Assembly: GCF_900114055.1 (NCBI RefSeq)
Contig: NZ_FORR01000021.1
Coordinates: 1 to 58,204 of the forward strand
Source: Thermoflavimicrobium dichotomicum
GTDB taxonomy: Bacteria > Bacillota > Bacilli > Thermoactinomycetales > Thermoactinomycetaceae
Reading direction: 5' to 3'
Length of the DNA stretch: 58,204 nucleotides
Made by a program: the position numbers and the translations under genes. Of this stretch, positions 50,220 through 58,105 are shown piece by piece. How positions within the stretch are numbered: the first letter of the stretch is position 1; every line of letters starts with the position of its first letter. The notes beneath the pieces were generated by a model. The model was given only the letters and a program-made list of their open reading frames with translations, made no database searches and had not been told where the DNA came from.

Positions 50220-52322
50220 TTAATAAATTAAAAGATGGGGACGTTTAAGAAAGTAATACTTCAAGTTGGACATCAAGATAAAGACGGGGTATACCTTATC
50301 CCGTGTGTAAAGATCCTCAGTTTTAATACTATAGCTAATTAACTTTTTCATTTTCCCATCAAGAATAAAGCTTGATGTTGTATCAGTGTTATTTATTCTA
50401 TTTTTTATCCCTCTCCATGTAAGGAGACAATCAATAATGGCGGGGTAAGAAGTATTATTAACAATAGAAAACTGATAATTTACCTTACCTTTTTCAACAT
50501 ATGTTGCCATTTCAATACTTATCTTTAGATCGTCAAAGTCTGTAATGACGGAGCATGTGGGGCAAAATTCAATAGTTCTATGAATACTATTAATACTTGC
50601 GTATTGCATCGTTTGTTCAAAATAGTAACTAGAATTGCAAACTGGACAGTTCTGTTTCATGATGTAATCTTTAATTTTACTTTGTACATAATGTTTATCA
50701 TAAAAACGTTTTTTGTCGGTGATCGTGTTTTTTTCCCAATAAGATAAGGATTTTTTATGAAATTTATGAACTAAGGATATAAAATCTTCTTTTTTCTGCA
50801 CAAATAGTCCATCATTTTTAGAACTATAATTCAGCAAGATAGAATACTCATTAATTTCTTTAATACGGTTGAGTATTTGTGACTCTAAGCCTTTGGTATC
50901 AGGAGGATACAATCCGTATACATTGTTTTTTTGCATGCTATTAAAGCAATCTCTAATCGTTTCAAGAAAATGCTCTTTATAATTATTTTTTAATTTTATC
51001 TCTTTATATGATTTCAATTTATCCGCAGTAAACAATATAAGGTCTTTATTTTCCTTGCTATTGTATATAATCAAATAATAGATATCCTCTTTTTGAGACC
51101 AATCAGACTGAGAAATCAAAGAATCCCATTGTGAACCAACATTTTTTACAAACAAAAGATCTTCTTCGCTATTAAAATATATAGTGTCACTTGCTTCAAT
51201 GTGTTCCAAACTCTCCTTGTTATAAGTGAGTGTAGGATCTCCATAAAGAACAAAAGAAGGAAAAAAATTCAAATGTGCAGCATATTGATTTAGGATTTTT
51301 ACGCACTCTCCTATAGGCAATCCTTTAAGTAATAACTTATATAACAAAATCGCTTCAGATTCTGCTAATCCCTTTGCACAATAAGGAGCAATATATGAAA
51401 TAACTTTTCCTTCTAATGCGCTATAGGAGAAAAAAATCTCCTTCGGGTATTCCACTTTTGACCTTGTAGTTTTCCCTAAGACACATCCATTCACTGCAAG
51501 TACTTTTGTATCTATATTTGAAACGAAATATTTATTTTTATTTTTGATGTCAAAATTAAAATCGTCCGGTAAGGGGGAAGTATTTTGATAATCTCCTGAC
51601 AGTGATTGATAATCTCCATAAATCGCTATTTTCCCGACTTTTAGACGATCTTCTCTACCTCCCCCAGAAAGAAATATCACATCATAACTTTTATTAAATA
51701 CATCTTCATATGTTATCTGGAAAGGCTCTTTGTAAAGTTCCTTGTTAATCTTGTTAAATTCATACCCACCTGTATTGATTAATACCTTACGAATATTACT
51801 ATTATTATGATAGTAGTTCTTTAACAAGACCTTGCTCATCGTACTCAAGTCTCTAGCAGTAAAAATCCCATAACTTTTTATTTGTCTAGGGTAACCATTA
51901 ATTAAAATCGAACTTGCTTCTAACAAGCCTTTTTGAAATTCATGGGTTAAGGTCATTGGAGATGTAACAATAATTATATAATCACGACTTGTTTTTTCTA
52001 CTTCTTTAATGATCTGTTGAGGGTGATTTACAGCTATATAATCTAAATCCTTAAGTTTCGCATATAGAAGCCCAAACACCCAAAAATCGGACTCTAAATC
52101 GAACACAACTAATGTACTCGAGTTTTTATTTATTTCCCGAGTTGGGTCTAATTGTGTAATTACACCTGTTGAAGACTCGATATCTCCCGGAACATAGATT
52201 TCTAATCCATCTAAGAAGTTCGTATCTTTTAAACCAAACACAGGAACAATTTTGAAATCTGTATTATTCAACACATATGATTTAAACTGAGTAAAATCGT
52301 TGAAATTTAAAACCTTAAACAT
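50220..52322 (-). CDS. CHAT/C25-fold-like protein lacking the catalytic His (pseudoprotease candidate)
   Basis: 700 residues, no family recognised directly. It appears paralogous to the 667-residue protein: DVIFLSGGGREDRLKVG (214-230) aligns with the DNLIIAAHGNGEE segment but has Gly220 in place of His; VLAVNGCVLG keeps a Cys (280); FVLYGDPTLTY (GDP 361-363) is the shared motif. A C-terminal zinc ribbon (CPVC ... CPTC) and beta-rich tail are also shared. Cytosolic, no signal peptide. SD AGGTGAG. It sits between the exporter and DAHP synthase genes with 9- and 14-base gaps. I infer a scaffold, substrate-binding or regulatory partner of the active paralogue. Confidence 0.6.
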   Translation of the reverse strand: MFKVLNFNDFTQFKSYVLNNTDFKIVPVFGLKDTNFLDGLEIYVPGDIESSTGVITQLDPTREINKNSSTLVVFDLESDFWVFGLLYAKLKDLDYIAVNHPQQIIKEVEKTSRDYIIIVTSPMTLTHEFQKGLLEASSILINGYPRQIKSYGIFTARDLSTMSKVLLKNYYHNNSNIRKVLINTGGYEFNKINKELYKEPFQITYEDVFNKSYDVIFLSGGGREDRLKVGKIAIYGDYQSLSGDYQNTSPLPDDFNFDIKNKNKYFVSNIDTKVLAVNGCVLGKTTRSKVEYPKEIFFSYSALEGKVISYIAPYCAKGLAESEAILLYKLLLKGLPIGECVKILNQYAAHLNFFPSFVLYGDPTLTYNKESLEHIEASDTIYFNSEEDLLFVKNVGSQWDSLISQSDWSQKEDIYYLIIYNSKENKDLILFTADKLKSYKEIKLKNNYKEHFLETIRDCFNSMQKNNVYGLYPPDTKGLESQILNRIKEINEYSILLNYSSKNDGLFVQKKEDFISLVHKFHKKSLSYWEKNTITDKKRFYDKHYVQSKIKDYIMKQNCPVCNSSYYFEQTMQYASINSIHRTIEFCPTCSVITDFDDLKISIEMATYVEKGKVNYQFSIVNNTSYPAIIDCLLTWRGIKNRINNTDTTSSFILDGKMKKLISYSIKTEDLYTRDKVYPVFILMSNLKYYFLKRPHLLIY

Positions 52323-52331
52323 TCATCTCAC

Positions 52332-53567
52332 CTACACAGATTTAGTATTAGTATCTGTATACTTATAAGAAAGGAATTGTTTATTCAGCGAGAAGAAAAC
52401 TCCTAGAATAGTTACCAATCCAAAAGTAACAAAAGTTGTTTGAATTGATGTAATGCTAGTTAAAGGACCACTAATTAGTGCACCCAAAGGACTTATAGTT
52501 AGAGTCAAAACATTTATACTTGTAATAACTTTACCTAAAATATCATTATTCGTAGTCTGTTGTATTGTAGAGATGATCGTAACATCCATAACTGTTACCA
52601 ATAAAGAAATAACAGCGTACATCGCACCCGCGAGTATCCAGTTTGCAAAGAAAGGGTAACAGGTTATAAAACCACTTAAAAGTAAACAAGAAAATATGAG
52701 AATTTTTCCAGGTGTAAATTTATTTGTAAGAGTACCCGCAATAATTCCCCCTGCAATTCCTCCCAAACCAGCAAAAGAAAATATAATTCCTACTAAGTCA
52801 TCCTTTAAATACAATTCATGCTTCGTATAATAGACCAAAGATGCATTAAAAGCTTGCATTGCAATATTGATAAAAACAACTAAAATTACTGTACTCCAAA
52901 TGACTTTACTCTTTTTAATGGTTTTAATTCCTTCAAATAATTCACTAAACTTAAATCTACTCTTATTTAGAGGTATTTGAGGGACAGTAACCTTAATCAG
53001 CATTAACAATAAAACGATGAATGTTACTGCATCAAAAATTAATACAGAACTGATACTATATATAGAGATGAGTAAACCACCTAATCCTGGTCCAACTAGT
53101 TTAGAGATTGTCCTTATGGTTTGGAAAACAGAATTATACACTTGTATGTCTCTCTTGGCGCATATACTAGGAATTATGACACTAACACTTGTATCGTAAA
53201 CCATCCCAAATAAAGACAACAAGAAAGCTATAACGTAATAAAAAAAGAGATGGGCATTAACATGTATCAGTAATGGTATGATAAGAACTAGTAAAGTTTG
53301 AATAACAATTGAATACATGATGATTTTTTTTCTATCGTACCTATCTAGAGCCACTCCCAAGAAAAGCCCAAAAAGTATTTGGGGGAGAGTTTCTATTACA
53401 ATCATTGTTGATAATGCGATAGCAGACTTGCTTAGGTTGTAAATTAAGATAGGAAAAGCAATTTTGAAAAACCTATTACCAAAAGATGAGATAGCTTCTC
53501 CTATTGTTAGGAATACGAAATCCTTATTTTTTAAAACCAAAGCAAGATTCCTCAATGCAAATTGCAT
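52332..53567 (-). CDS. MFS transporter (EntS/MFS_3-type), probable product exporter
   Basis: 411 residues with about 12 membrane helices. The start is FLTIGEAISSFGNRFFKIAFPIL; the helix 2-3 loop motif is GLFLGVALDRYDRKK, characteristic of MFS (GxxxDRxxR/K). Start overlaps the preceding ligase gene by 16 bases. In small-molecule clusters of Bacillales such transporters usually give export and self-protection. Substrate unknown. Confidence 0.85.
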   Translation of the reverse strand: MQFALRNLALVLKNKDFVFLTIGEAISSFGNRFFKIAFPILIYNLSKSAIALSTMIVIETLPQILFGLFLGVALDRYDRKKIIMYSIVIQTLLVLIIPLLIHVNAHLFFYYVIAFLLSLFGMVYDTSVSVIIPSICAKRDIQVYNSVFQTIRTISKLVGPGLGGLLISIYSISSVLIFDAVTFIVLLLMLIKVTVPQIPLNKSRFKFSELFEGIKTIKKSKVIWSTVILVVFINIAMQAFNASLVYYTKHELYLKDDLVGIIFSFAGLGGIAGGIIAGTLTNKFTPGKILIFSCLLLSGFITCYPFFANWILAGAMYAVISLLVTVMDVTIISTIQQTTNNDILGKVITSINVLTLTISPLGALISGPLTSITSIQTTFVTFGLVTILGVFFSLNKQFLSYKYTDTNTKSV

Positions 53568-54529
53568 ACTTTGGACCCTCTTTTCTGTTTGTGTCTTTTC
53601 AAACCAATTTCAATATCTCGATTCAAAACATCTTTAATATCTAAACCAACTTTAGATGCGGATACTGGGACAACACTATTTGGGAGCATCCCATATGTAG
53701 TACCGATTTCAATGAAGTAATACTGTTCTTTCGAATCAACTCGCAAATCAGCATAACAAAAGCCTCGAACATTTAGAAGCTCCAGAGCTTTAACCATATC
53801 CGAACATATTTCGTGAACAATCTTATTATCTAACTCATCATTTTCAACGAACATAGGTTTGTTACTTAGATATCGACTTTTAAATGAATTTTCTTTATTG
53901 ACTACTGCTCTCATGAGAGGTAGTAAAGTAATCTCATTGACATCGCAAACAGCACCAATAATATAATCAACACCATTTATATAATTTTCGACTAGTATTT
54001 TATCGTCATATTGGTTTACATGTTGAATTGCTTTATTAATCTTATTAATGTTGAATTCGGAAACCTTTTTAATCCCTATACTGGAACCACCTTGTACTGC
54101 AGGTTTAAAAATTACAGGCATTGATAAACTACGTGAAAGTTGATCAAGTATTTCTTTTTTGTTTGAATAATACTCATGAATAGTAAAACTCATAAATTGA
54201 GGAGTAGGTATTTTTAAACTTTGAAATATATGCTTTGCTACTGACTTATCTTTAAAAAGTGAGGATGCAAGCACACCACTTCCATTATAAGGAATATCCA
54301 GCAACTCCAATAATCCTTGAAGTGTACCATCTTCTCCTGGACAACCATATGTAACCAAAAAAGCAAAATCCATTTTCTTTAACATATTGATTTCCTCAAA
54401 AATGTTCTTCATGTCTAACAAGAAAACTTCGTGACCAAGAGAAATTAGCTCTTCATGTACAAATTTGGCCGTTTTTAAGGCTATATCATATTCCATTGGC
54501 GATCCGCCATAAATTACAGAAATCTTCAT
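53552..54529 (-). CDS. D-Ala-D-Ala-ligase-like ATP-grasp ligase with altered active site
   Basis: 325 residues. Ddl features: VIYGGSPMEYDIALKTA, GEDGTLQGLLELLDIPYNGSGVLASSL, FKPAVQGGSSIGI (phosphate loop), ADLRVDSKEQYYFIEI. The usual Ddl metal/ligand motif E-I-N-T-x-P-G-M is here EIGTTYGM (274-281), so the metal-contact Asn is Gly276 and Pro is Tyr279. The family HG before GEDG is TYGCP, without His. The protein is therefore unlikely to make D-Ala-D-Ala; as an ATP-grasp it probably forms an amide or ester with a cluster intermediate, as MysD, BacD-type or other relatives do. SD AGAGGATG. Confidence 0.82.
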   Translation of the reverse strand: MKISVIYGGSPMEYDIALKTAKFVHEELISLGHEVFLLDMKNIFEEINMLKKMDFAFLVTYGCPGEDGTLQGLLELLDIPYNGSGVLASSLFKDKSVAKHIFQSLKIPTPQFMSFTIHEYYSNKKEILDQLSRSLSMPVIFKPAVQGGSSIGIKKVSEFNINKINKAIQHVNQYDDKILVENYINGVDYIIGAVCDVNEITLLPLMRAVVNKENSFKSRYLSNKPMFVENDELDNKIVHEICSDMVKALELLNVRGFCYADLRVDSKEQYYFIEIGTTYGMLPNSVVPVSASKVGLDIKDVLNRDIEIGLKRHKQKRGSKVCNLH

Positions 54530-54542
54530 AATAACATCCTCT

Positions 54543-55670
54543 TCATATATACATTTTATAAAGTAATTTTTTTATCAAAGATATATCTTCAACTTCTTCG
54601 ATCACAAAAGAACCAACATTTAATGGGAGAATAAAACGTATTCGCCCTTGACTTACTTTTTTATCAAATTTCATAAAACGTATGATACTTTCTGTAAGAT
54701 CATCCAAAGTCTTAGCGGAATACAACTCTGTATCAATTACTGTGGGTAAATTATACTTTTTTAACACTCTTATCAATCGATTTGTGTTCTCTTTAAAAAA
54801 TCCATGTTTATATTCACTGATAAAACATTCAAAAACACACCCAATACTAACCGCTTCGCCATGAAGCAATAAACTGTGGTTAGTAAGAGATTCCAAAGCG
54901 TGAGCTAAAGTGTGTCCAAAATTCAAACACAATCTCGGGCCTTTTTCCATTTCATCAATTTCAACTAGTTTTTTCTTTAACTTGACTGATTGAAGAATTA
55001 TGTAATTAAATGTTTTACTATCGAATTGTTTTAAATTCATACTTTCCAGAGCTAAGAATAAATCAGGATCCTGTACAAAAGCAGCTTTAATAATTTCCGC
55101 CATGCCATTGTTAAATTCACGTTTAGGAAGAGTTTTAAGAAGGGATGGATCTATTAAGCAAAGATCTGGTGGGTAGAAGAAGCCTATTGCATTAGTTATT
55201 TTTTGAAAATGTACAGCTACTTTTCCTCCAATACTACTGTCAACTTGGGATAGTAATGTCGTGGGAATTTGTACAAATTTAATTCCTCGATAGTATGAAG
55301 CAGCTACAAATCCTGCAAGATCTCCAATTACTCCTCCACCCAAAGCTATTATTAGGTCATCTTTATAGAACGAATGCTTTATAAGAATTTGATATATTTT
55401 CATTGCGTTATCCAGACTCTTATTCTTTCCACCAGGTTTAATTGAATAGTGGAGGAATAATATATCAGAGTTGATAAATTGACTAGATACTTGATCCAAG
55501 TAATATTGTTTCACATTATCATCAGTAATGAGAAGTATTTTTTTTCTAAGCAAAGAATTATCTTCCAAGATTTCTCGAAGATTATTCAGTATGTTCTCTC
55601 CAAAAAAAATCTTATATATTTTTTTTCGAGAGCAAATTGTTAGCTCTTCTAATAAATTTAACTTCCTCAT
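54543..55670 (-). CDS. 3-dehydroquinate-synthase-like sugar phosphate cyclase
   Basis: 375 residues. Motifs: LIIALGGGVIGDLAGFVAASYYRGIKFVQIPTTLLSQVDSSIGGK, then NAIGFFYPP, NGMAEIIKAA, RLCLNFGHTLAHALE, LLHGEAVSIG. Mapped on known dehydroquinate synthase residues, Lys150, Asn160, Glu192, Lys195, Arg246, Asn250, His253 and His270 are retained, while the Lys next to that Asn (GKN in the family) is Thr159. NAD-dependent cyclisation of DAHP to dehydroquinate, or of an amino-DAHP, fits best; a DAHP synthase is in the same operon. A divergent cyclase acting on sedoheptulose-7-phosphate is less likely. Start directly follows the SDR stop. Confidence 0.85.
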   Translation of the reverse strand: MRKLNLLEELTICSRKKIYKIFFGENILNNLREILEDNSLLRKKILLITDDNVKQYYLDQVSSQFINSDILFLHYSIKPGGKNKSLDNAMKIYQILIKHSFYKDDLIIALGGGVIGDLAGFVAASYYRGIKFVQIPTTLLSQVDSSIGGKVAVHFQKITNAIGFFYPPDLCLIDPSLLKTLPKREFNNGMAEIIKAAFVQDPDLFLALESMNLKQFDSKTFNYIILQSVKLKKKLVEIDEMEKGPRLCLNFGHTLAHALESLTNHSLLLHGEAVSIGCVFECFISEYKHGFFKENTNRLIRVLKKYNLPTVIDTELYSAKTLDDLTESIIRFMKFDKKVSQGRIRFILPLNVGSFVIEEVEDISLIKKLLYKMYI

Positions 55671-56453
55671 TTAAATAGTCACACCACCATTAATAGGAAT
55701 ACAAGCCCCGTTTATGAAATTAGCGGCCTCCGAACACAAATAAGCAACAAAATTTGCAATGTCTCTAGGGTCACCCATTCTTTTTAATGCTACATTCTTT
55801 GTATAAAGGTAGTATTCACTTTCTTGAATGCTTACACCGAATTTAGACGAATACATTTGAATAGCATATTGAGTCATTTCAGTTTTTATAGATCCTGGTA
55901 AAATACAGTTAACTAAGATATTATTTTCTGCACACGTTTGTGCAAGAACTTTAGTAATATGAACTAACGCAGCTTTGCTACTCGAATATGCAGGAAAGTA
56001 GGGTTTAATATTTTCTGCGACAGAAGAGGAAATGTTAATAATTCTTCCCCACGCTCTCTCTTTCATATAAGGAAGTAATTTATTAATAATCTGAATATGA
56101 CTAAACAAATTCACTTGATAAACGTGTTTCCAATAATCAAGAGTAGTTTCTTCGAATCTTAAAGGTTTTCCTATACCTGCATTGTTTACAAGAATATCTA
56201 CTTTGTATTTGTTAAGCATTTCATCTAACAGATTATCAATTTGATTAGGATCATCTAAAGGTATGGCAAAGCCAACAAAACCATATTTATATTCTTCTTG
56301 TATTATCCTTTGAACTTTTTCTCTTGAACGTCCATGTATAATAACCTTTGCCCCTAACTGGGAAAGGACTTTTGCAATTGCCAGTCCTATTCCCTGGGTG
56401 CTTCCTGTGATAAAGGCAGTTTTCCCATTAAGATCAATCGTATTTATATCCAT
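55671..56453 (-). CDS. Short-chain dehydrogenase/reductase of the biosynthetic cluster
   Basis: 260 residues. FITGSTQGIGLAIA is the cofactor motif, NNAG follows, the catalytic Ser is in NISSSVAENI and Tyr/Lys in YSSSKAAL. SD AAGGTGA. Only 4 bases separate it from the aminotransferase stop and it adjoins the cyclase. It probably makes or removes a ketone in the cyclitol ring, giving the acceptor for the aminotransferase. Arg after strand 2 (IIHGRSREK) suggests NADPH. Confidence 0.85.
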   Translation of the reverse strand: MDINTIDLNGKTAFITGSTQGIGLAIAKVLSQLGAKVIIHGRSREKVQRIIQEEYKYGFVGFAIPLDDPNQIDNLLDEMLNKYKVDILVNNAGIGKPLRFEETTLDYWKHVYQVNLFSHIQIINKLLPYMKERAWGRIINISSSVAENIKPYFPAYSSSKAALVHITKVLAQTCAENNILVNCILPGSIKTEMTQYAIQMYSSKFGVSIQESEYYLYTKNVALKRMGDPRDIANFVAYLCSEAANFINGACIPINGGVTI

Positions 56454-56457
56454 GCTT

Positions 56458-57735
56458 TCACCTTAAACCAATAAATTGACTGGATACTTCATGCAAGGTT
56501 TTTTGTAACTTGTTATAAATATCTTTTAAAACATTCTCATCAGAAGTAAGGGGGGGCATTACAACAACAACTTCTTCCTCAGCAGGTCTAAAAAGCAATC
56601 CATTCTCCTGAGCTTTTACTGAGACAGTTTTCGCAATACCTTGGAATTTACTATCCAACTTTAGGCCATACATAAAGCCTTTTCCTCTTACTTCCTGTAC
56701 TAAATCAAATTCAAAACTAAGATCTAATAGATATTTCCATAACAATTCCTCTTTCTGTCTTACATGATCAATAACATTTTCTTCTAATAAAATTCTCAAT
56801 GTCTTATATGCTGCAGCACAGGAAATTGGATGACCCCCATACGTAAAACCATGCCTGAAAACAATATCATTCGTCTTGAACAGCTCATATATTTTTTCGC
56901 TAACCAGCACTCCTCCAAGCGGAGCATACCCAGCTGTCATTCCTTTTGCTACTGTGATTAGATCTGGTCTTATATTGTGCATTTTATAGGCAAACAGATT
57001 TCCTGTACGTCCAAATCCCGTTACCACTTCATCAAAAATAAGTATAATATCATGATGATTACAATACTCTCTTAATTTCTTTAAAATGATGCTTTCGATT
57101 GGTATAATCCCGCCAGCACCCATAATCGGCTCAACAATAATAGCTGCAATTGTATCTGGATTTTCATTATTTAGCTTCCTTTCAATAAGCTCCCAATGGA
57201 TATCGGAAGATTCCACAGAAGTAGGTTTTGGTAAGGTGATAGATCCTGGCAGCATAGGTCCTGTACCTGTGGTATTACTATTAATCCCCATCACACTCAA
57301 AGCTCCATAAGAAACACCATGATAAGAATTTTCAAAGTGTGCGATTTTAAATTTTTCTTGCTTGCCCGAGTGGTAGAAAAAGCTCCTGCTTATTTTAATA
57401 GCTGTTTCTACTGCATCCGAACCACCTGTAGTAAAAAATACCGCATCGAAATCATTATCCAATCGGTTTAAAAGTTCGTTAGCATATTCTATACCGATTT
57501 GATGAGCTCTCCCAAAAAGAGAAACACCCGTTACTTCATTAGACTTTTCATACATAAAATCAATAATATCTGTTCGGCTGTAACCTAAGTTTACATTCCA
57601 AATGCCTGAAATAGCATCAACATACTCTTTGTCATTTTTATCATAGACATAGGATCCTTCGCCCCGAGTAATAATTAAAGGATTTTTTATAAAGTCCGCC
57701 ATATTGGAGAAATTGTTCCATAATTGATATTTCAT
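56458..57735 (-). CDS. Class III PLP aminotransferase, first gene of the cluster
   Basis: 425 residues. PLP sites: TTGGSDAVETAIKISR, SYHG, IILIFDEVVTGFGRTG (Asp235-Glu236) and Lys264 in VAKGMTAGYAPLGGVL. The fold and length fit omega-aminotransferases and BioA-like enzymes, which transaminate ketones or aldehydes distant from a carboxyl group. In this context it probably installs the amino group on a cyclic ketone or side chain. SD GAAGGAG. A candidate promoter lies at 57777-57806. Confidence 0.88.
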   Translation of the reverse strand: MKYQLWNNFSNMADFIKNPLIITRGEGSYVYDKNDKEYVDAISGIWNVNLGYSRTDIIDFMYEKSNEVTGVSLFGRAHQIGIEYANELLNRLDNDFDAVFFTTGGSDAVETAIKISRSFFYHSGKQEKFKIAHFENSYHGVSYGALSVMGINSNTTGTGPMLPGSITLPKPTSVESSDIHWELIERKLNNENPDTIAAIIVEPIMGAGGIIPIESIILKKLREYCNHHDIILIFDEVVTGFGRTGNLFAYKMHNIRPDLITVAKGMTAGYAPLGGVLVSEKIYELFKTNDIVFRHGFTYGGHPISCAAAYKTLRILLEENVIDHVRQKEELLWKYLLDLSFEFDLVQEVRGKGFMYGLKLDSKFQGIAKTVSVKAQENGLLFRPAEEEVVVVMPPLTSDENVLKDIYNKLQKTLHEVSSQFIGLR

Positions 57736-57776
57736 AAATATTATTCTCCTTCACAATAAAATTCCATCTAAAATGA

Positions 57777-57806
57777 AGAATACAAAAAAGATTAATAATA
57801 AGTCAA
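57777..57806 (-). promoter_or_regulatory. Candidate promoter of the biosynthetic cluster
   Basis: Minus-strand -35 TTGACT (57801-57806), 18-bp spacer, -10 TATTCT (57777-57782), about 45 bases before the aminotransferase start. A second TATAAT lies at 57814-57819 without a good -35. The sequence between 57736 and 57939 is extremely AT-rich. Confidence 0.55.
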
Positions 57807-57939
57807 TTCGAATATTATAAAGTAAATAAACGTTTTTTAAAGGAAATATTAATAAAATGTAAAGAAAACATTAATTTTCATTTTATTTCTTACTATATAT
57901 TCTATTGAACAATTACAAATATTCTTTTATTATGAAATT

Positions 57940-58023
57940 ACCGGGTTGGCAGAAAGGGATTGCGCCTATACTACACATAGGTGAGCATTTTGCTCGTTGG
58001 GGGTTCGAGTCCCCCACCCGGCA
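57940..58023 (+). tRNA. tRNA-like sequence, type II, non-canonical anticodon loop
   Basis: All arms can be drawn. Acceptor ACCGGGT/ACCCGGC pairs in six of seven positions (A1-C72 mismatch). The D arm is GCAG/TTGC with loop AAAGGGA. The anticodon stem CCTAT/ATAGG has loop ACTACAC. The variable arm is GAGC/GCTC; the T arm is GGGGG TTCGAGT CCCCC, and A is the discriminator. Loop numbering gives C at 33 instead of U and anticodon UAC, which does not agree with a long variable arm (Leu, Ser, Tyr). No encoded CCA. Either a decayed tRNA, an attachment-site remnant or a specialised non-translating tRNA. Confidence 0.55.
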
Positions 58024-58024
58024 T

Positions 58025-58056
58025 AAAAAACACTCTAGGAAATATTTCCTAGAGTG
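58025..58056 (-). terminator. Terminator for a minus-strand transcript entering from beyond the window
   Basis: Perfect 13-bp self-complementary stem (CACTCTAGGAAAT and its complement, 58031-58056) followed on the minus strand by TTTTTT. It lies directly beside the tRNA-like sequence. Confidence 0.75.
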
Positions 58057-58071
58057 GAGATTGATGACAAA

Positions 58072-58105
58072 CCCCTGGCTCTTTTCGCAAGAAAAGCGCC
58101 AGGGG
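58072..58105. terminator. Second strong hairpin with GCAA tetraloop
   Basis: Arms CCCCTGGCTCTTTTC and GAAAAGCGCCAGGGG pair except one position, closed by a GCAA tetraloop. On the minus strand TTTGTCATC follows. Tandem with the hairpin at 58031. Beyond it, 58106-58204 contains another nested hairpin (GCCTT/AAGGC with CCTCTC/GAGAGG, 58171-58200) and no gene that can be supported. Confidence 0.65.

Noticed and set aside
49201-57735. Mycosporine-like amino acid cluster (DHQ-synthase-like plus Ddl-like genes)
   Set aside because: No O-methyltransferase and no MysC-type ATP-grasp; DAHP synthase is present and the cyclase keeps DHQ-synthase residues rather than those of desmethyl-4-deoxygadusol synthase.
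52332-57735. Bacilysin-type cluster
   Set aside because: MFS exporter, SDR, aminotransferase and ATP-grasp recall bac genes, but no prephenate decarboxylase (BacA) or cupin isomerase (BacB), and the ligase is Ddl-like, not BacD-like.
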